Counted from the stretch's first letter, positions 32,984-43,757 are shown. The stretch is 64,000 bases of DNA from an uncultured Rhizobiaceae bacterium (GCA_958296345.1 CATQIJ010000013.1:558001-622000); one strand, 5' to 3'. Notes: a model not told the origin generated them from the sequence alone. Program-made: numbers and translations.

Positions 32984-33239
32984 TTAGCCCTTACGAACGT
33001 GATGCAATGGCCAGTGACGGTGTCTGTGACACGTTTTTAATTAGCTTATGATTACGAATGCCCGTGTGGCAGTGCCTATGATTACGTTTCTTTTTCTTTA
33101 AGTGTGCTGTTTCATAGCTTTCTGAACTTATAGTAATTGTATTTTTTACAGTATTACTAGAAGCAAAACTTGATGCCACACCAAGGCTCATACCAAGTGC
33201 AATGGATAGCGATAAACATGTAATTTTAAGCATACTCAT
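32984..33239 (-). pseudogene. Small His/Lys-rich secreted protein, frameshifted at an A5 run
   Basis: Removing one A near 33036 turns the tail from NVSQTPSLAIASRS into TCHRHRHWPLHHVRKG, matching the basic/His-rich character upstream. Confidence 0.5.
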
Positions 33240-33303
33240 TCCTTTCGTGATTTGATTGCTCAAGGGTAGCACGAAAATTGAATATCCAAAATATAGAAGT
33301 TAC

Positions 33304-34082
33304 TTAAACTCGACGCTCAACCATCATCTTCTTAATCTCAGCGATTGCTTTTGCCGGATTTAGATCTTTTGGACAGGCTTGCGCACAGTTTCATGATGGT
33401 GTGACAGCGGTATAGGCGGAATGGATCTTCCAAATCATCCAGACGTTCGCCAGTTGCTTCATCGCGTGAATCGATCAACCAGCGGTACGCTTGTAATAGA
33501 ACAGCTGGACCTAAGTAACGATCGCCGTTCCACCAGTAAGACGGGCAAGAGGTTGAGCAACATGCGCATAAGATACACTCATAAAGACCATCAAGCTTTT
33601 CACGGTCTTCTTCTGATTGAAGCCATTCAGTACGCGGCTGATTGCTTTCTGTTTTCAACCAAGGCTGAATGGAGCGGTGTGCGCGTAGAAATTATTCATG
33701 TCCGGAATAAGGTCTTTAACAACTTTCATGTGTGGCAGTGGGTAAACTTTAACCGAGCCAGCAACTTCGTCCATGCCTTTCGTACAAGCAAGGGTATTCG
33801 TGCCGTCAATGTTCATTGCGCATGAACCACAAATGCCTTCACGACAAGAACGGCGAAGTGTTAGCGTTGGGTCGATATTGTTTTTAATCCACAAAAGGCC
33901 ATCCAAAACCATAGGGCCGCAATCGTCCATATCGACGAAATAGGTATCAATCGATGGGTTTTGACCATCATCAGGTGACCAGCGATAAATACGGAACTCA
34001 CGTAGGTTCGAAGAAGCTTGCGGCTTTGGCCAGGTCTTGCCTTCGTTAATAGTAGAGTTCTTGGAAGTGCGAGTTCAACCAT
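33304..34082 (-). pseudogene. sdhB: Succinate dehydrogenase iron-sulfur subunit, broken by about 3 frameshifts as given
   Basis: [69 protein letters not shown] spread over different frames. Confidence 0.9.
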
Positions 34083-34086
34083 TTGT

Positions 34087-34382
34087 TTAAACCTTGCTGT
34101 TTTCTACTGCTTCAACTTGTTTTTCTAGCGCTTTATCACGCAGATAAAAGTGAAGCTGTACTGTAATCATAAAAAATAAGAAGCCAGTGATGAGCGTAAC
34201 TGCCCAAGCTGACATGCTGGCGATACTTTGGATGCCAAAATATTCACCGGTAATAATTTCTAGCACTTTAAATAAAATCACAAGGCCAGCCACCATCCAT
34301 AGGTTTTTAGAAACCTTGGCGATGCCAAAGGCAATAACGCATTGATGATAAGACCGGCTGTAATTGCGATTATTGTGTTCAC
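34087..34382 (-). pseudogene. Small membrane protein between sdhA and sdhB, frameshifted near 34340
   Basis: MNTIIAITAGLI / INALLPLASPRFLKTYGWW...VILFKVLEIITGEYFGIQSIASMSAWAVTLITGFLFFMITVQLHFYLRDKALEKQ. Confidence 0.5.
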
Positions 34383-34392
34383 TAATTTTCTC

Positions 34393-36245
34393 CTAGTAAA
34401 CCCGTGCTTTAGGCAGGATTTTCTTTGGATCAATGCCACCATCTTTTTGGGCTAGAAGCGGTTTGGTATTTACGCCGCGATAGGTAAGTTTGACTTTACC
34501 TTTGTCATCAACGGTTGCCAGTGAGTGCTTGCGCCATTTCTTATCATCACGATCTTTATAGTCTTCGTGTGCATGAGCGCCGCGACTTTCTTTGCGAGCT
34601 TCCGCACCATAAACTGTCGTAATTGCTGAGGGCATAAGATTATCAAGTTCAAGCGTTTCAACCAGATCTGAGTCCAGATCATTGAGCGGTCTGTTACTTT
34701 AATATCCGTAAGTTTTTTGTAAGCTGCATCCATACGCTTACAACCCTGCTTCAAAGTTTCATCCGTACGGAATACGGCTGCATCTTCTTGCATGATGTGT
34801 TGCATTTCATCGCGAAGCACGGCTGTTGGTGTGCCGCCGTCTGCATAACGCCTTGCATCGAAACGGGCCATAATTTTATCACATGCTTTTGGATTTGGCA
34901 TTGCGATTGGCGCATCACGATCAATGCTTTTACCAGCTCTAATTGCTGCGGCACGACCAAAGACAACCAAGTCAATCAACGAGTTTGAACCCAAACGGTT
35001 TGCACCATGAACAGAGGCACATGCTGCTTCACCAACCGCCATAAGGCCTGGAACTGTTGCGTCTTTATCTTTTGCCGTTGGGTTTAGAACCTCACCCCAA
35101 TAGTTGGTTGGAACGCCGCCCATGTTGTAATGCACGGTTGGGATAACTGGAATTGGCTCTTTATTAAGATCAACGCCTGCAAAAATACGTGCTGATTCAG
35201 AAATACCTGGCAAACGTTGTGCCAGTGTTTCTGGCGGCAGGTGGTTCAAGTGTAAGTGAATGTGATCGCCTTTTGCGCCAACGCCGCGACCTTCGCGGAT
35301 TTCCATCGTCATACAACGAGAAACCACATCACGCGATGCAAGGTCTTTATAGGTTGGGGCATAACGCTCCATGAAGCGCTCGCCTTCGGAGTTGGTTAGA
35401 TAACCACCTTCACCGCGTGCACCTTCTGTAATCAGGCAGCCAGCACCATAAATGCCAGTTGGGTGGAATTGTACGAACTCCATGTCTTGCAGTGGAAGAC
35501 CTGCACGCGCAACCATACCATTGCCATCACCTGTACAGGTGTGGGCAGAAGTTGCTGAGAAATATGCGCGACCATAGCCGCCTGTTGCAAGCACTACCAT
35601 CTTCGCGTTGAAGCGGTGGATTGTGCCGTCATCTAAATTCCAAGCAATAATGCCTGTGCAGACACCATCATCAGACATGATGAGGTCCATCGCGAAATAT
35701 TCGATGTAAAATTCAGCGTTGTGTCTTAGTGATTGGCCATAAAGCGTGTGCAGAATTGCGTGACCTGTACGGTCAGCTGCGGCACAGGTACGTTGTACGG
35801 GCGGGCCTTCACCATATTCTGTTGTGTGACCACCGAATGGACGCTGATAGATTTTACCTTCTTCTGTACGAGAGAAGGGTACGCCGTAATGCTCTAATTC
35901 ATAAACAGCTTGCGGTGCTTCTTGCGTTAGGTATTCCATCGCATCCACATCGCCTAACCAGTCTGAGCCTTTGACTGTGTCATACAAATGCCATTGCCAG
36001 CTGTCAGGGCCCATGTTGCCAAGAGACGCTGCGATGCCGCCTTGTGCTGCAACGGTGTGCGAGCGGGTAGGGAATACTTTTGTGACACAAGCGGTCGATA
36101 AACCTTGTTCTGCCATGCCGAGTGTTGCGCGTAAGCCAGCGCCACCAGCGCCAACGACAACAACATCGTGATAGTGATCAACAAACTCATAGGCTTTGCC
36201 GTTATGAGTACCTTTAGTTTTTTTGCTTTTTTGTGTGGTTGCCAT
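34393..36245 (-). pseudogene. sdhA: Succinate dehydrogenase flavoprotein subunit, frameshifted near 34690 as given
   Basis: [35 protein letters not shown]-terminus [37 protein letters not shown] lies in another frame. Confidence 0.93.
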
Positions 36246-36253
36246 CTTTAAGA

Positions 36254-36637
36254 TTAGCCTCCGAAACCGAGTTTAAGAACTGCAAATGCGCTAGCGATGC
36301 CAATCGCAGAGCAGAAGAAAATGTTGAGCATGACGCATAAAACTTTTGCGCCTTCTGAGTGGATATAGTCTTCAATGATGACTTGCATACCCAATTTCAT
36401 GTGGATGCATACCGATAAAATTACGCCGAGCATAACAAAGGCAATGAAGGGTTGCGAAAGTCTCTCTGCTACTTCTGCATGTGGTGCGCCGTTTAGTGAG
36501 ACAACAATCCAGATGAAAAATAATAAAAGCGGGATGTTTGCTACAGCGGTTACTCGTTGACGCCAAAAATGATCCGTTCCTTCCTTGGCAGAACCAAGGC
36601 CGCGAACTTTACCCAAAGGAGTGCGCATATCTGTCAT
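36254..36637 (-). CDS. sdhD: Succinate dehydrogenase hydrophobic membrane anchor
   Basis: [28 protein letters not shown]...[20 protein letters not shown]. Confidence 0.93.
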   Translation of the reverse strand: MTDMRTPLGKVRGLGSAKEGTDHFWRQRVTAVANIPLLLFFIWIVVSLNGAPHAEVAERLSQPFIAFVMLGVILSVCIHMKLGMQVIIEDYIHSEGAKVLCVMLNIFFCSAIGIASAFAVLKLGFGG

Positions 36638-36647
36638 AATCTTCTCC

Positions 36648-37046
36648 TTATCGAACTGAATAGCCGATGACCCAAATCAGGATCGTCGCTGCAATTGAAA
36701 ATACCCAAGATAGCTTAGCGATTTTGGTGGTGAAATGTTTGTCAAAGCCCTTGCCCAGATCCCACATCAAATGGCGAAGCCCGCCAATCATGTGGTGCAT
36801 CAGTGCCCAAGTGTAGCCAAAAAGAATGATGCGTCCGAAAATCGAACCAAAAAATGCGTTCACCCACTCAAAATAAGCAGGTGACGTTGCCGCTGCAAAA
36901 AGCCACCAAGCCACAAGCAAAGTGCCAAAATATAAAGCAGCGCCCGTAATACGGTTGACAATGGATGCAACCATCGTTGGAATCGGTTTGTAAATGGACA
37001 AATGAGGAGAAAGCGGCCGCTTGTCCTGCAGCTCAGTATTTGACAT
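36648..37046 (-). CDS. sdhC: Succinate dehydrogenase cytochrome b556 subunit
   Basis: RPLSPHLSIYKPIPTMVASIVNRITGAAL, HHMIGGLRHLMWD. Confidence 0.95.
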   Translation of the reverse strand: MSNTELQDKRPLSPHLSIYKPIPTMVASIVNRITGAALYFGTLLVAWWLFAAATSPAYFEWVNAFFGSIFGRIILFGYTWALMHHMIGGLRHLMWDLGKGFDKHFTTKIAKLSWVFSIAATILIWVIGYSVR

Positions 37047-37360
37047 AAATCTTGCCTTTGTGGTGCCTAGTGTGTCTGGCTAAAATGCGTTACGGGGCAA
37101 ACCCCTAACCTTCTGCTACCCTTTTAATGCGAGTTGCCTAACAGAGTCAAAACATACAATGGTAGTAGGAGGGGATTAGATGCTTTTTATTGCCGCGGGG
37201 GAGATTTACTGACTTTGCTATGATTACTAGTCATTATTTTGCAAGGACCGCTCCTGACCCAGAGCGGACGTTCAGTTTTGGTGTCCAATGTCAGCTTTGA
37301 GACATTCAGGCATTGTCACAAAAGAGTTGTTTTCGCTACGTTAACGCGCCTCCTTCGAGA

Positions 37361-37822
37361 TCACGTCAAAATAAAAGCAATCCAAATAAGTAAGAATGTA
37401 ACAAGAACCAAATACGAAGTTCCAGCTACTAATAGATGCAGGAGCTTGCGATTAGGGCGTCCCAACATGCGGCTAACAAACGCTTTTGAATGCTCCTTTC
37501 CCAATATGGATAGCTCAATCTCATGCATCCTTTGAGCCATTGTGACGATTCGAGATAAATGTCCTGTAAGCATTACTATTGCTCACATAGTTGTTATGAT
37601 ACCGAACAAAGCAAGGAAATCCCATACTTGAAAATCAGAATACAAAATTTGTATTTGTATTTTATTTTGAGCGGCAAATCCTAAACTTAAGTTCAATCCA
37701 GTGAATAATGCAGCCTGAAACACTAAATAGATTGATACAAAAGTGGCAGAGTATGCGTCTGCGCTCGCGACGCGCTGAGATAATATTTCGTATTCTTTTG
37801 CGATGAATTCAGTTCTGTTCAT
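37361..37822 (-). pseudogene. Multi-TM hypothetical protein interrupted by an in-frame TGA
   Basis: ORFs 37583-37822 and 37361-37573 share a frame: ...LALFGIITTM(TGA)AIVMLTGHLSRIVTMAQRMHEIELSILGKEH... Confidence 0.55.
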
Positions 37823-38373
37823 AAAACTTATTATTGATATTTATGTACAATAGTTCAAGTAGCAAATTATCTACCAAACAGTTAGTCTTTTTGCAGTAGA
37901 TACGTCGAAATTTGATTGTTCAGGGCGAGTCATCAAGTGAAAGAAGTTCGCAAAGCAGTCATTCAACAAATCTCTAAGACTGGTCGCTTCTGGCACACAC
38001 CTGCCGTTGAGAAAAATAAATATTATTCACAAAATAGTTTTCCCCGCCTTAAATACCTCCTGCATAATCATTTTCATCAGCAAGGTGCACAACGGTAGAA
38101 CGTACGACCATCGTTTTATATCTTACTGACAGCGGAGCGGCGGTAACCATATCTATCACTTGGATTGATATTTATTATATATCAAAGGGTGGCGGGACTT
38201 GGGTCGCTTACGGATGCGAAATCATCTAAGAGGCTTTGTCGGAACGGTGTGCCTGAGTAGTCCGATACTGACATCAAATCTCCGCGTGAGGGCTGTATGC
38301 TCAGCACATAGGGTCTTTTTAGGTTATCAGCCCTCGCAGTTGTGCAAGACAAGCGAAGCGACGTCGCTGCTCG

Positions 38374-38487
38374 ACAAACAAGCGCAGCGCCGTTGAGAGA
38401 GCTTTGTTTCTTTTCCGTCGGTGCATCCGCACCGACGTCCGTTCACGCACTGGCATTTTGGCTTCTCAACGGCGGCTGCGCTTGTTT
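38374..38487. repeat. Nested palindromic element
   Basis: Arms ACAAACAAGCGCAGC-GCCGTTGAGA and TCTCAACGGCGGCTGCGCTTGTTT surround the perfect hairpin CGTCGGTGC-ATCC-GCACCGACG (38416-38437). Confidence 0.75.
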
Positions 38488-38592
38488 GCCAGCCGGCGGC
38501 TAGTCGCCAAAGCCTTGTGCTGCCACGGAGGGAATGTGTATATAACGCCGTTCAGTTGTGGGCGAGTGGGTAAATAGGTTTGTGTGATGGTC

Positions 38593-38756
38593 TGCCTCCT
38601 CCTTGTGGGGAGGCTAGTGAGCCAAGGCAAAGCCGCAGGGGAACTGGTGGGGGTAATGTACCTGAGTGTAATTTACGGAATCTACTAACAACTGCATTAC
38701 CCCCACCCGCTCTGTCGCTTCGCGCCAATCACGTGCCTCCCCACAAGGAGGAGGCA
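38593..38756. repeat. Large imperfect palindrome (element A), MITE-like
   Basis: Perfect 22-bp outer arms TGCCTCCTCCTTGTGGGGAGGC and perfect 13-bp inner arms GGTGGGGGTAATG/CATTACCCCCACC. Confidence 0.9.
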
Positions 38757-38843
38757 GGCTACCACACGCACCTAGTGGTGTGTGGGTAATTTCCCTTCTT
38801 CAATTTCCATGTTACTTATTGTTGGTAACAAGGACCTTCAAAA

Positions 38844-39782
38844 TTGCTTTCTGTATTTCTTACCGTACTGCCAGTTTTTCTTATTCTTGGCGCTGGTTAT
38901 TTTCTTGGGCGTGTAAAATATCTTCCTGATGGGATAGCGGATGCGCTTAATGTCTATGCGCTTAAGGTTGGGGTTCCGTGTTTGCTTTTCATGGCGATGT
39001 ATAATCTTGATTTTGGTGAAGCATTTCAATTACCGATGCTGGTTAGCTTTTATACGGGTGCTATTACGTGTTTTGTGTTTGGGATTATATTGTCACGGAC
39101 TTTTTGGAAGCGCAGGCCGGGTGAGGGGGTCGCGGTTGGATTTTGTGCGGTATTTTCCAATACGGTTTTAATTGGTATTCCGATTGTGCAATTGGCATTT
39201 GGTGATGCAGCACTGACGCCGGCTTTTGGGATAATCGCCTTTCACGCTTCTACACTTTATACGGTTGGTATGACCACGATGGAGTTTTCCAAGCAGGGTG
39301 GGCGTAGACTGGGTGAAACCTTAAAGGCTGCTTTTTCTTCGGTGATTGCCAACCCGTTGATGATCGGGATTTTAACAGGGATTGCCTTTAACTTAAGCGG
39401 ATTGAATTTATTTGCGCCGCTTGAGCAAGCTCTCGATATGGTGCGTGTTACGGCTATTCCGGTTTCTCTAGTGGGAATTGGTATTGTGCTTACGCGCTAT
39501 AAGATTAGTTCTGAATTTACCGAGACGCTTATGGTCTCCGTACTCTCGCTGGGCTTGCATCCGCTGATTGCATTTGTTCTGAGCTATTATGTATTTGAGC
39601 TTGAGTTGATTTATGTTCAGGTTGCCGTGATCATTGCGGCGATGCCGCCAGGTATGAATGTTTATATTTTCGCAAACCTATATCAAAGAGCGATTGGCCT
39701 ATCGGCTTCAGTGTTAGTGATAGCAAATATTTTATCAGTCTTTACGATTACGGGCTGGTTGCTGTTTTTGCAGAGTCTTTAA
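38844..39782 (+). CDS. AEC family transporter
   Basis: LTVLPVFLILGAGYFLGRVKYLPDGIADALNVYALKVGVPCLLF; AAMPPGMNVYIFANLY; TTG start in the supplied ORF. Confidence 0.88.
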   Translation: MLSVFLTVLPVFLILGAGYFLGRVKYLPDGIADALNVYALKVGVPCLLFMAMYNLDFGEAFQLPMLVSFYTGAITCFVFGIILSRTFWKRRPGEGVAVGFCAVFSNTVLIGIPIVQLAFGDAALTPAFGIIAFHASTLYTVGMTTMEFSKQGGRRLGETLKAAFSSVIANPLMIGILTGIAFNLSGLNLFAPLEQALDMVRVTAIPVSLVGIGIVLTRYKISSEFTETLMVSVLSLGLHPLIAFVLSYYVFELELIYVQVAVIIAAMPPGMNVYIFANLYQRAIGLSASVLVIANILSVFTITGWLLFLQSL

Positions 39783-39790
39783 ATAAAAAA

Positions 39791-39820
39791 GGCCTCGCAA
39801 ATAAATGCGAAGCCTGATCT
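39791..39820. terminator. Intrinsic terminator hairpin between convergent AEC and leuC genes
   Basis: GGCCTCGCA-AATAAA-TGCGAAGCC with AAAAAA 5' on the plus strand (U-tract for leuC). Confidence 0.7.
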
Positions 39821-39843
39821 TTGGAATCTGATATTAGAAGTGA

Positions 39844-41262
39844 TTACTTCCAGTCGCGGATGTCTACGAAGTGACCTGCAATTGCTGCAGCGCCTGCCAT
39901 AGCTGGTGACACAAGGTGCGTGCGACCTTTAAAACCCTGACGACCTTCGAAGTTACGGTTCGAAGTAGATGCGCAACGCTCTTCTGGCTTTAGACGATCA
40001 TCATTCATCGCCAAGCACATAGAGCAACCCGGCTCGCGCCAGTCAAAGCCTGCCTCGATGAAGATTTTGTCTAGGCCTTCGGCTTCGGCTTGCTCTTTAA
40101 CAAGACCAGAACCTGGAACAATCATGGCGTCGACTGTGTCAGCTACTTTTTTGCCTTCAACTACTGCGGCTACAGCGCGAAGGTCTTCGATACGGCCATT
40201 GGTGCATGAGCCAATGAAAACGCGATCCAGTTTGATATCTGTCATCGGTGTACCAGCAGTCAGGCCCATATAGTCAAGTGCACGTTGTTTAGACGTGCGC
40301 TGTGTTTCTTCTCCTAGATCGGCTGGGTTTGGTACAACACCGTTGATTGAAATGACATCTTCAGGAGATGAACCCCAAGATACGATTGGAGGAAGGTTTG
40401 CCGCATCCAATTCAACAACTTTATCGAAATGTGCTCCTTCATCGGTCTTAAGTGTTTTCCAATATTCAAGCGCCATGTCGTATGCAGCACCTGATGGTGA
40501 TTTTGGTTTGTCTTTGATGTACTCAAAGGTTTTTTCATCTGGTGCGATGAGGCCAGCGCGGGCGCCGCCTTCGATGGTCATGTTACAAACCGTCATGCGG
40601 CCTTCCATAGAAAGTGCTTCAATGGCTTCGCCAGCAAATTCGATCACGTGTCCAGTGCCGCCAGCTGTGCCTATTTCACCGATGATGGCTAGGATGATGT
40701 CTTTTGCAGTTACACCTTCTGGTAAAGTGTTGTTGACCTTAACCAGCATATTTTTGGCTTTACTCTGAATGAGCGTTTGCGTTGCAAGAACGTGCTCAAC
40801 TTCAGATGTGCCAATACCATGCGCTAATGCACCGAATGCACCGTGCGTTGAAGTATGACTGTCACCACAAACAATCGTCATGCCTGGAAGTGTGAAACCT
40901 TGCTCAGGGCCGATTATGTGAACGATGCCTTGGCGCTTGTCGTGCTCTGAATAGTATTCAATACCGAAGTCTTTTGCATTTTGTGCAAGCGCTTCAACCT
41001 GAATGCGGCTTTCTTCATTGGCAATGCCGTTTACGCGGTCAGGGGTTGTTGGAACATTGTGATCCACTACAGCCAGAGTTTTTTCTGGCTGACGAACTTT
41101 GCGACCTGCAATTCGAAGGCCTTCGAAGGCTTGTGGACTGGTTACTTCGTGAACAAGATGGCGATCGATATAAAGAAGCGATGTTCCATCAGCTTCAGTT
41201 GATACAAGGTGGTCATCCCAGATTTTGTCGTAAAGCGTTTTAGCCATTTTTGTGTCCGTCAT
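39844..41262 (-). CDS. leuC: 3-isopropylmalate dehydratase large subunit
   Basis: [47 protein letters not shown]. Confidence 0.97.
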   Translation of the reverse strand: MTDTKMAKTLYDKIWDDHLVSTEADGTSLLYIDRHLVHEVTSPQAFEGLRIAGRKVRQPEKTLAVVDHNVPTTPDRVNGIANEESRIQVEALAQNAKDFGIEYYSEHDKRQGIVHIIGPEQGFTLPGMTIVCGDSHTSTHGAFGALAHGIGTSEVEHVLATQTLIQSKAKNMLVKVNNTLPEGVTAKDIILAIIGEIGTAGGTGHVIEFAGEAIEALSMEGRMTVCNMTIEGGARAGLIAPDEKTFEYIKDKPKSPSGAAYDMALEYWKTLKTDEGAHFDKVVELDAANLPPIVSWGSSPEDVISINGVVPNPADLGEETQRTSKQRALDYMGLTAGTPMTDIKLDRVFIGSCTNGRIEDLRAVAAVVEGKKVADTVDAMIVPGSGLVKEQAEAEGLDKIFIEAGFDWREPGCSMCLAMNDDRLKPEERCASTSNRNFEGRQGFKGRTHLVSPAMAGAAAIAGHFVDIRDWK

Positions 41263-41390
41263 GTGTTATGAAATATATTGAGACTTGATATGCACCGATC
41301 AAGCAGTTTCGTCAAGATTTTGGGCGATTGTCATTAAAACAAAAAAGGCGACTGAAACAGCCGCCTTTGAATTTGTGTGCTTGAAGTGAA

Positions 41391-41957
41391 TTACTCTTTT
41401 GGAGCTTCTTCAGCTGGGGCTTCTGCTGCCGCTGCTTCTTCAGCCGCTTTTGCTTCCGCTGCAGCTTTCTCAGCTGCCGCATCTTCTGCTGCTTTTTCTT
41501 TAGCTAGCGCTTCTGCTGATGCAATTTTTTCCGCTTCTAGGCGTGCTTTTTCATCAAGCATTGCTTGACGCTCAGCATCGTTAAGCTTTTTAGCACGAGT
41601 ACCAGTGTTTTCTGTAATACGCGCTGATTTACCACGTAGTTCACGAAGGTAGTAAAGTTTCGCGCGACGTACTTTACCGCGACGTACAACTTCAACACCT
41701 TCAACCAGTGGAGAATAAATTGGGAATGAGCGTTCAACGCCTTCACCGTATGAAATTTTACGAACTGTAAAGTTCTCTTGGAAGCCAGCACCCTGACGAC
41801 CAATACAAACACCTTCAAAAGCCTGTACACGAGTACGTTGACCTTCTGTTACACGTACTAGGACGCGAACTGTATCACCTGGTTCAAAATTTGGGAGTGT
41901 GCGCTTTTCAGAAATGCGAGCGGCTTCTTCAGCGTTAAGCTGTTCAATAATATTCAT
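41391..41957 (-). CDS. rplS: 50S ribosomal protein L19 with Ala/Glu-rich C-terminal extension
   Basis: [32 protein letters not shown]...[33 protein letters not shown]. Confidence 0.97.
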   Translation of the reverse strand: MNIIEQLNAEEAARISEKRTLPNFEPGDTVRVLVRVTEGQRTRVQAFEGVCIGRQGAGFQENFTVRKISYGEGVERSFPIYSPLVEGVEVVRRGKVRRAKLYYLRELRGKSARITENTGTRAKKLNDAERQAMLDEKARLEAEKIASAEALAKEKAAEDAAAEKAAAEAKAAEEAAAAEAPAEEAPKE

Positions 41958-42280
41958 CGTTCAAACCTTTTGTTATCGTAGAGCCAGGGACAAACCTTGT
42001 TGCCTTTGCCAGACGTATTTTTCTTAATTCAAAAATGCCAGAGCGACTACTTATTCAATAAAGGAAGCGGCTATCCGCACTTATCGAACGAGACGGTTTA
42101 AAACCATGTCGATGCACAATTCCCGGTTTTTTCGGAAAGTTGGCGTTTCCTTAGAGTAAAATGGATAGTTTGTCGAGTGTTACAGAGATTCTTTTTTAGC
42201 ATAAATTGACGTTGCAGCGATTTAATTGAATTACACACGCTTAGTGTTATTTTTCAGCTTCTTGACCTATCCAGTAGAAT

Positions 42281-42964
42281 TTACACATCTTTCAATAAAT
42301 CAGGCCGTCGCTTCTTGGTGAGTTCGACGGATTTTTCATGTCGCCAACTGTCTACTTTACCATGGTTGCCAGAGGTGAGGACTTCTGGAATGGTTTTACC
42401 TTCAAATATTGCTGGGCGCGTATAATGCGGGTGCTCTAGTAGATTGTTTTCAAAGCTTTCGGTCTCGCCACTTGTCTCATTTCCCATAACGCCGGGGAGT
42501 AAGCGCACGATAGCATCTAGTAATATCGTTGCTGCTGGTTCGCCGCCAGATAGAATGTAGTCACCAATTGAAACTTCTTCCAGCTCGCGTGTTTCAATGA
42601 CGCGTTCGTCAACGCCTTCGAACCGACCACAAACGATAACTACACCTTCTGCTTGGACAAGTTCTCGTACTCGTTCTTGGGTCAGCGGTTTGCCTCGTGG
42701 GGACATCAGCAGGCGAGGGCGCGTGTCTTCTGTATTGCTTGTTGCATCTATGGCATCTACCAATACATCTGCGCGCAATACCATGCCAGCACCGCCGCCA
42801 GCAGGGGTATCATCTACATTTGAATGCTTGCCCTTGCCGAAGTCACGTAAGTTCGTGGTCTCAAGTTGCCAAGTACCTTTTTCAAGAGCGTTGCCTGCTA
42901 GAGACATTCCGAGCGAACCAGGGAACATTTCTGGGTAGAGGGTTATGATGGAGGCTTTGAACAT
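42281..42964 (-). CDS. trmD: tRNA (guanine-N1)-methyltransferase
   Basis: [46 protein letters not shown]. Confidence 0.97.
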   Translation of the reverse strand: MFKASIITLYPEMFPGSLGMSLAGNALEKGTWQLETTNLRDFGKGKHSNVDDTPAGGGAGMVLRADVLVDAIDATSNTEDTRPRLLMSPRGKPLTQERVRELVQAEGVVIVCGRFEGVDERVIETRELEEVSIGDYILSGGEPAATILLDAIVRLLPGVMGNETSGETESFENNLLEHPHYTRPAIFEGKTIPEVLTSGNHGKVDSWRHEKSVELTKKRRPDLLKDV

Positions 42965-43003
42965 GGGGTATGTTTATTTGGAAAAGGAGTATGGGGCAAG
43001 GGT

Positions 43004-43145
43004 TTGCCTCCCCTTTGAGGGGAAGCGCGTGATTGATAATGCAAAAGCATTATCAGAGTGGGTGGGGGGTGAGCTAATGGTGTTGAATATTTATCCCCCA
43101 CCGGCTCAGCTTCGCTTCACCAACCTGCCCTCAAGGGGCAGGTAG
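43004..43145. repeat. Large imperfect palindrome (element B), same architecture as element A
   Basis: TGCCTCCCCTTTGAGGGG... and ...CTGCCCTCAAGGGGCAGG outer arms, GGTGGGGG/CCCCCACC inner arms, embedded GATAATGC-AAAA-GCATTATC. Confidence 0.8.
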
Positions 43146-43685
43146 TTATTTTACATCCTCATCACGTTCACTTACCTCAACAGGAGGAATAACTGTTAGG
43201 CTGTGTTTTTCGAAATCGAGCGTAGGAACAACTTCTTTTGTGAAGGGAAGAAAATAAGTATTTGCTGAAAAGCCGCCACTTTTCATGAGGGGTGAAATTT
43301 CCAACATATCGCCTGCGCCGAAGTTTGGTACTGTCATCACTGTGCCAATGTGCTCCCCAGCCTCATTCAATACATCCATGCCGATTAAGTCTTGGATATA
43401 AAATTCATCATCTTCTTCAAGTTGAGGTAATTTTGCGCGATCAACAAAAAGTTCTACGCGGTTTAATGCTTCTGCTTCCTCGCGGGTATTAACACCCTCA
43501 AATTTGACGACCATCACAGTTTTTTGCTGGCGCATTCGTTTGATTTTGAACTTTTGCCCGTCTTTAGTTTCCAGCTTGCCGTATTGATTGAGCATATCTG
43601 GATCACCAAAAGGCTTAACGCGCACTTCACCTTTGATGCCGTGAGCAGCGCCTATTTGAGCTAAGAGGATTTTTATATCAGTCAT
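43146..43685 (-). CDS. rimM: Ribosome maturation factor RimM
   Basis: QIGAAHGIKGEVRVKPFGD, YFLPFTKEVVPTLD. Confidence 0.96.
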   Translation of the reverse strand: MTDIKILLAQIGAAHGIKGEVRVKPFGDPDMLNQYGKLETKDGQKFKIKRMRQQKTVMVVKFEGVNTREEAEALNRVELFVDRAKLPQLEEDDEFYIQDLIGMDVLNEAGEHIGTVMTVPNFGAGDMLEISPLMKSGGFSANTYFLPFTKEVVPTLDFEKHSLTVIPPVEVSERDEDVK

Positions 43686-43757
43686 GCAGGCCTTTCAAAC
43701 AAAAACGGGCGGCAATGAATTGCCACCCGCTTAATAGCATAATTATTAAAAAAGCAA

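Noticed and set aside
31245-34700. Programmed frameshifting in sdhA/sdhB
   Set aside because: Too many shifts, at ordinary short homopolymers, with no slippery heptamer plus pseudoknot; sequencing error or decay is simpler.
38199-38396. Plus-strand ORF in the gap upstream of the AEC gene
   Set aside because: No recognisable domain, overlaps inverted repeats, no convincing ribosome-binding site.
38580-38789. 69-aa ORF MCDGLPPPCGEASEPRQSRRGTGGG...
   Set aside because: Lies entirely within palindromic element A; the same applies to 42945-43145 and element B.
41377-41568. Ala/Ser-rich 63-aa ORF
   Set aside because: Antisense of the Ala/Glu-rich tail of rplS; not independent.
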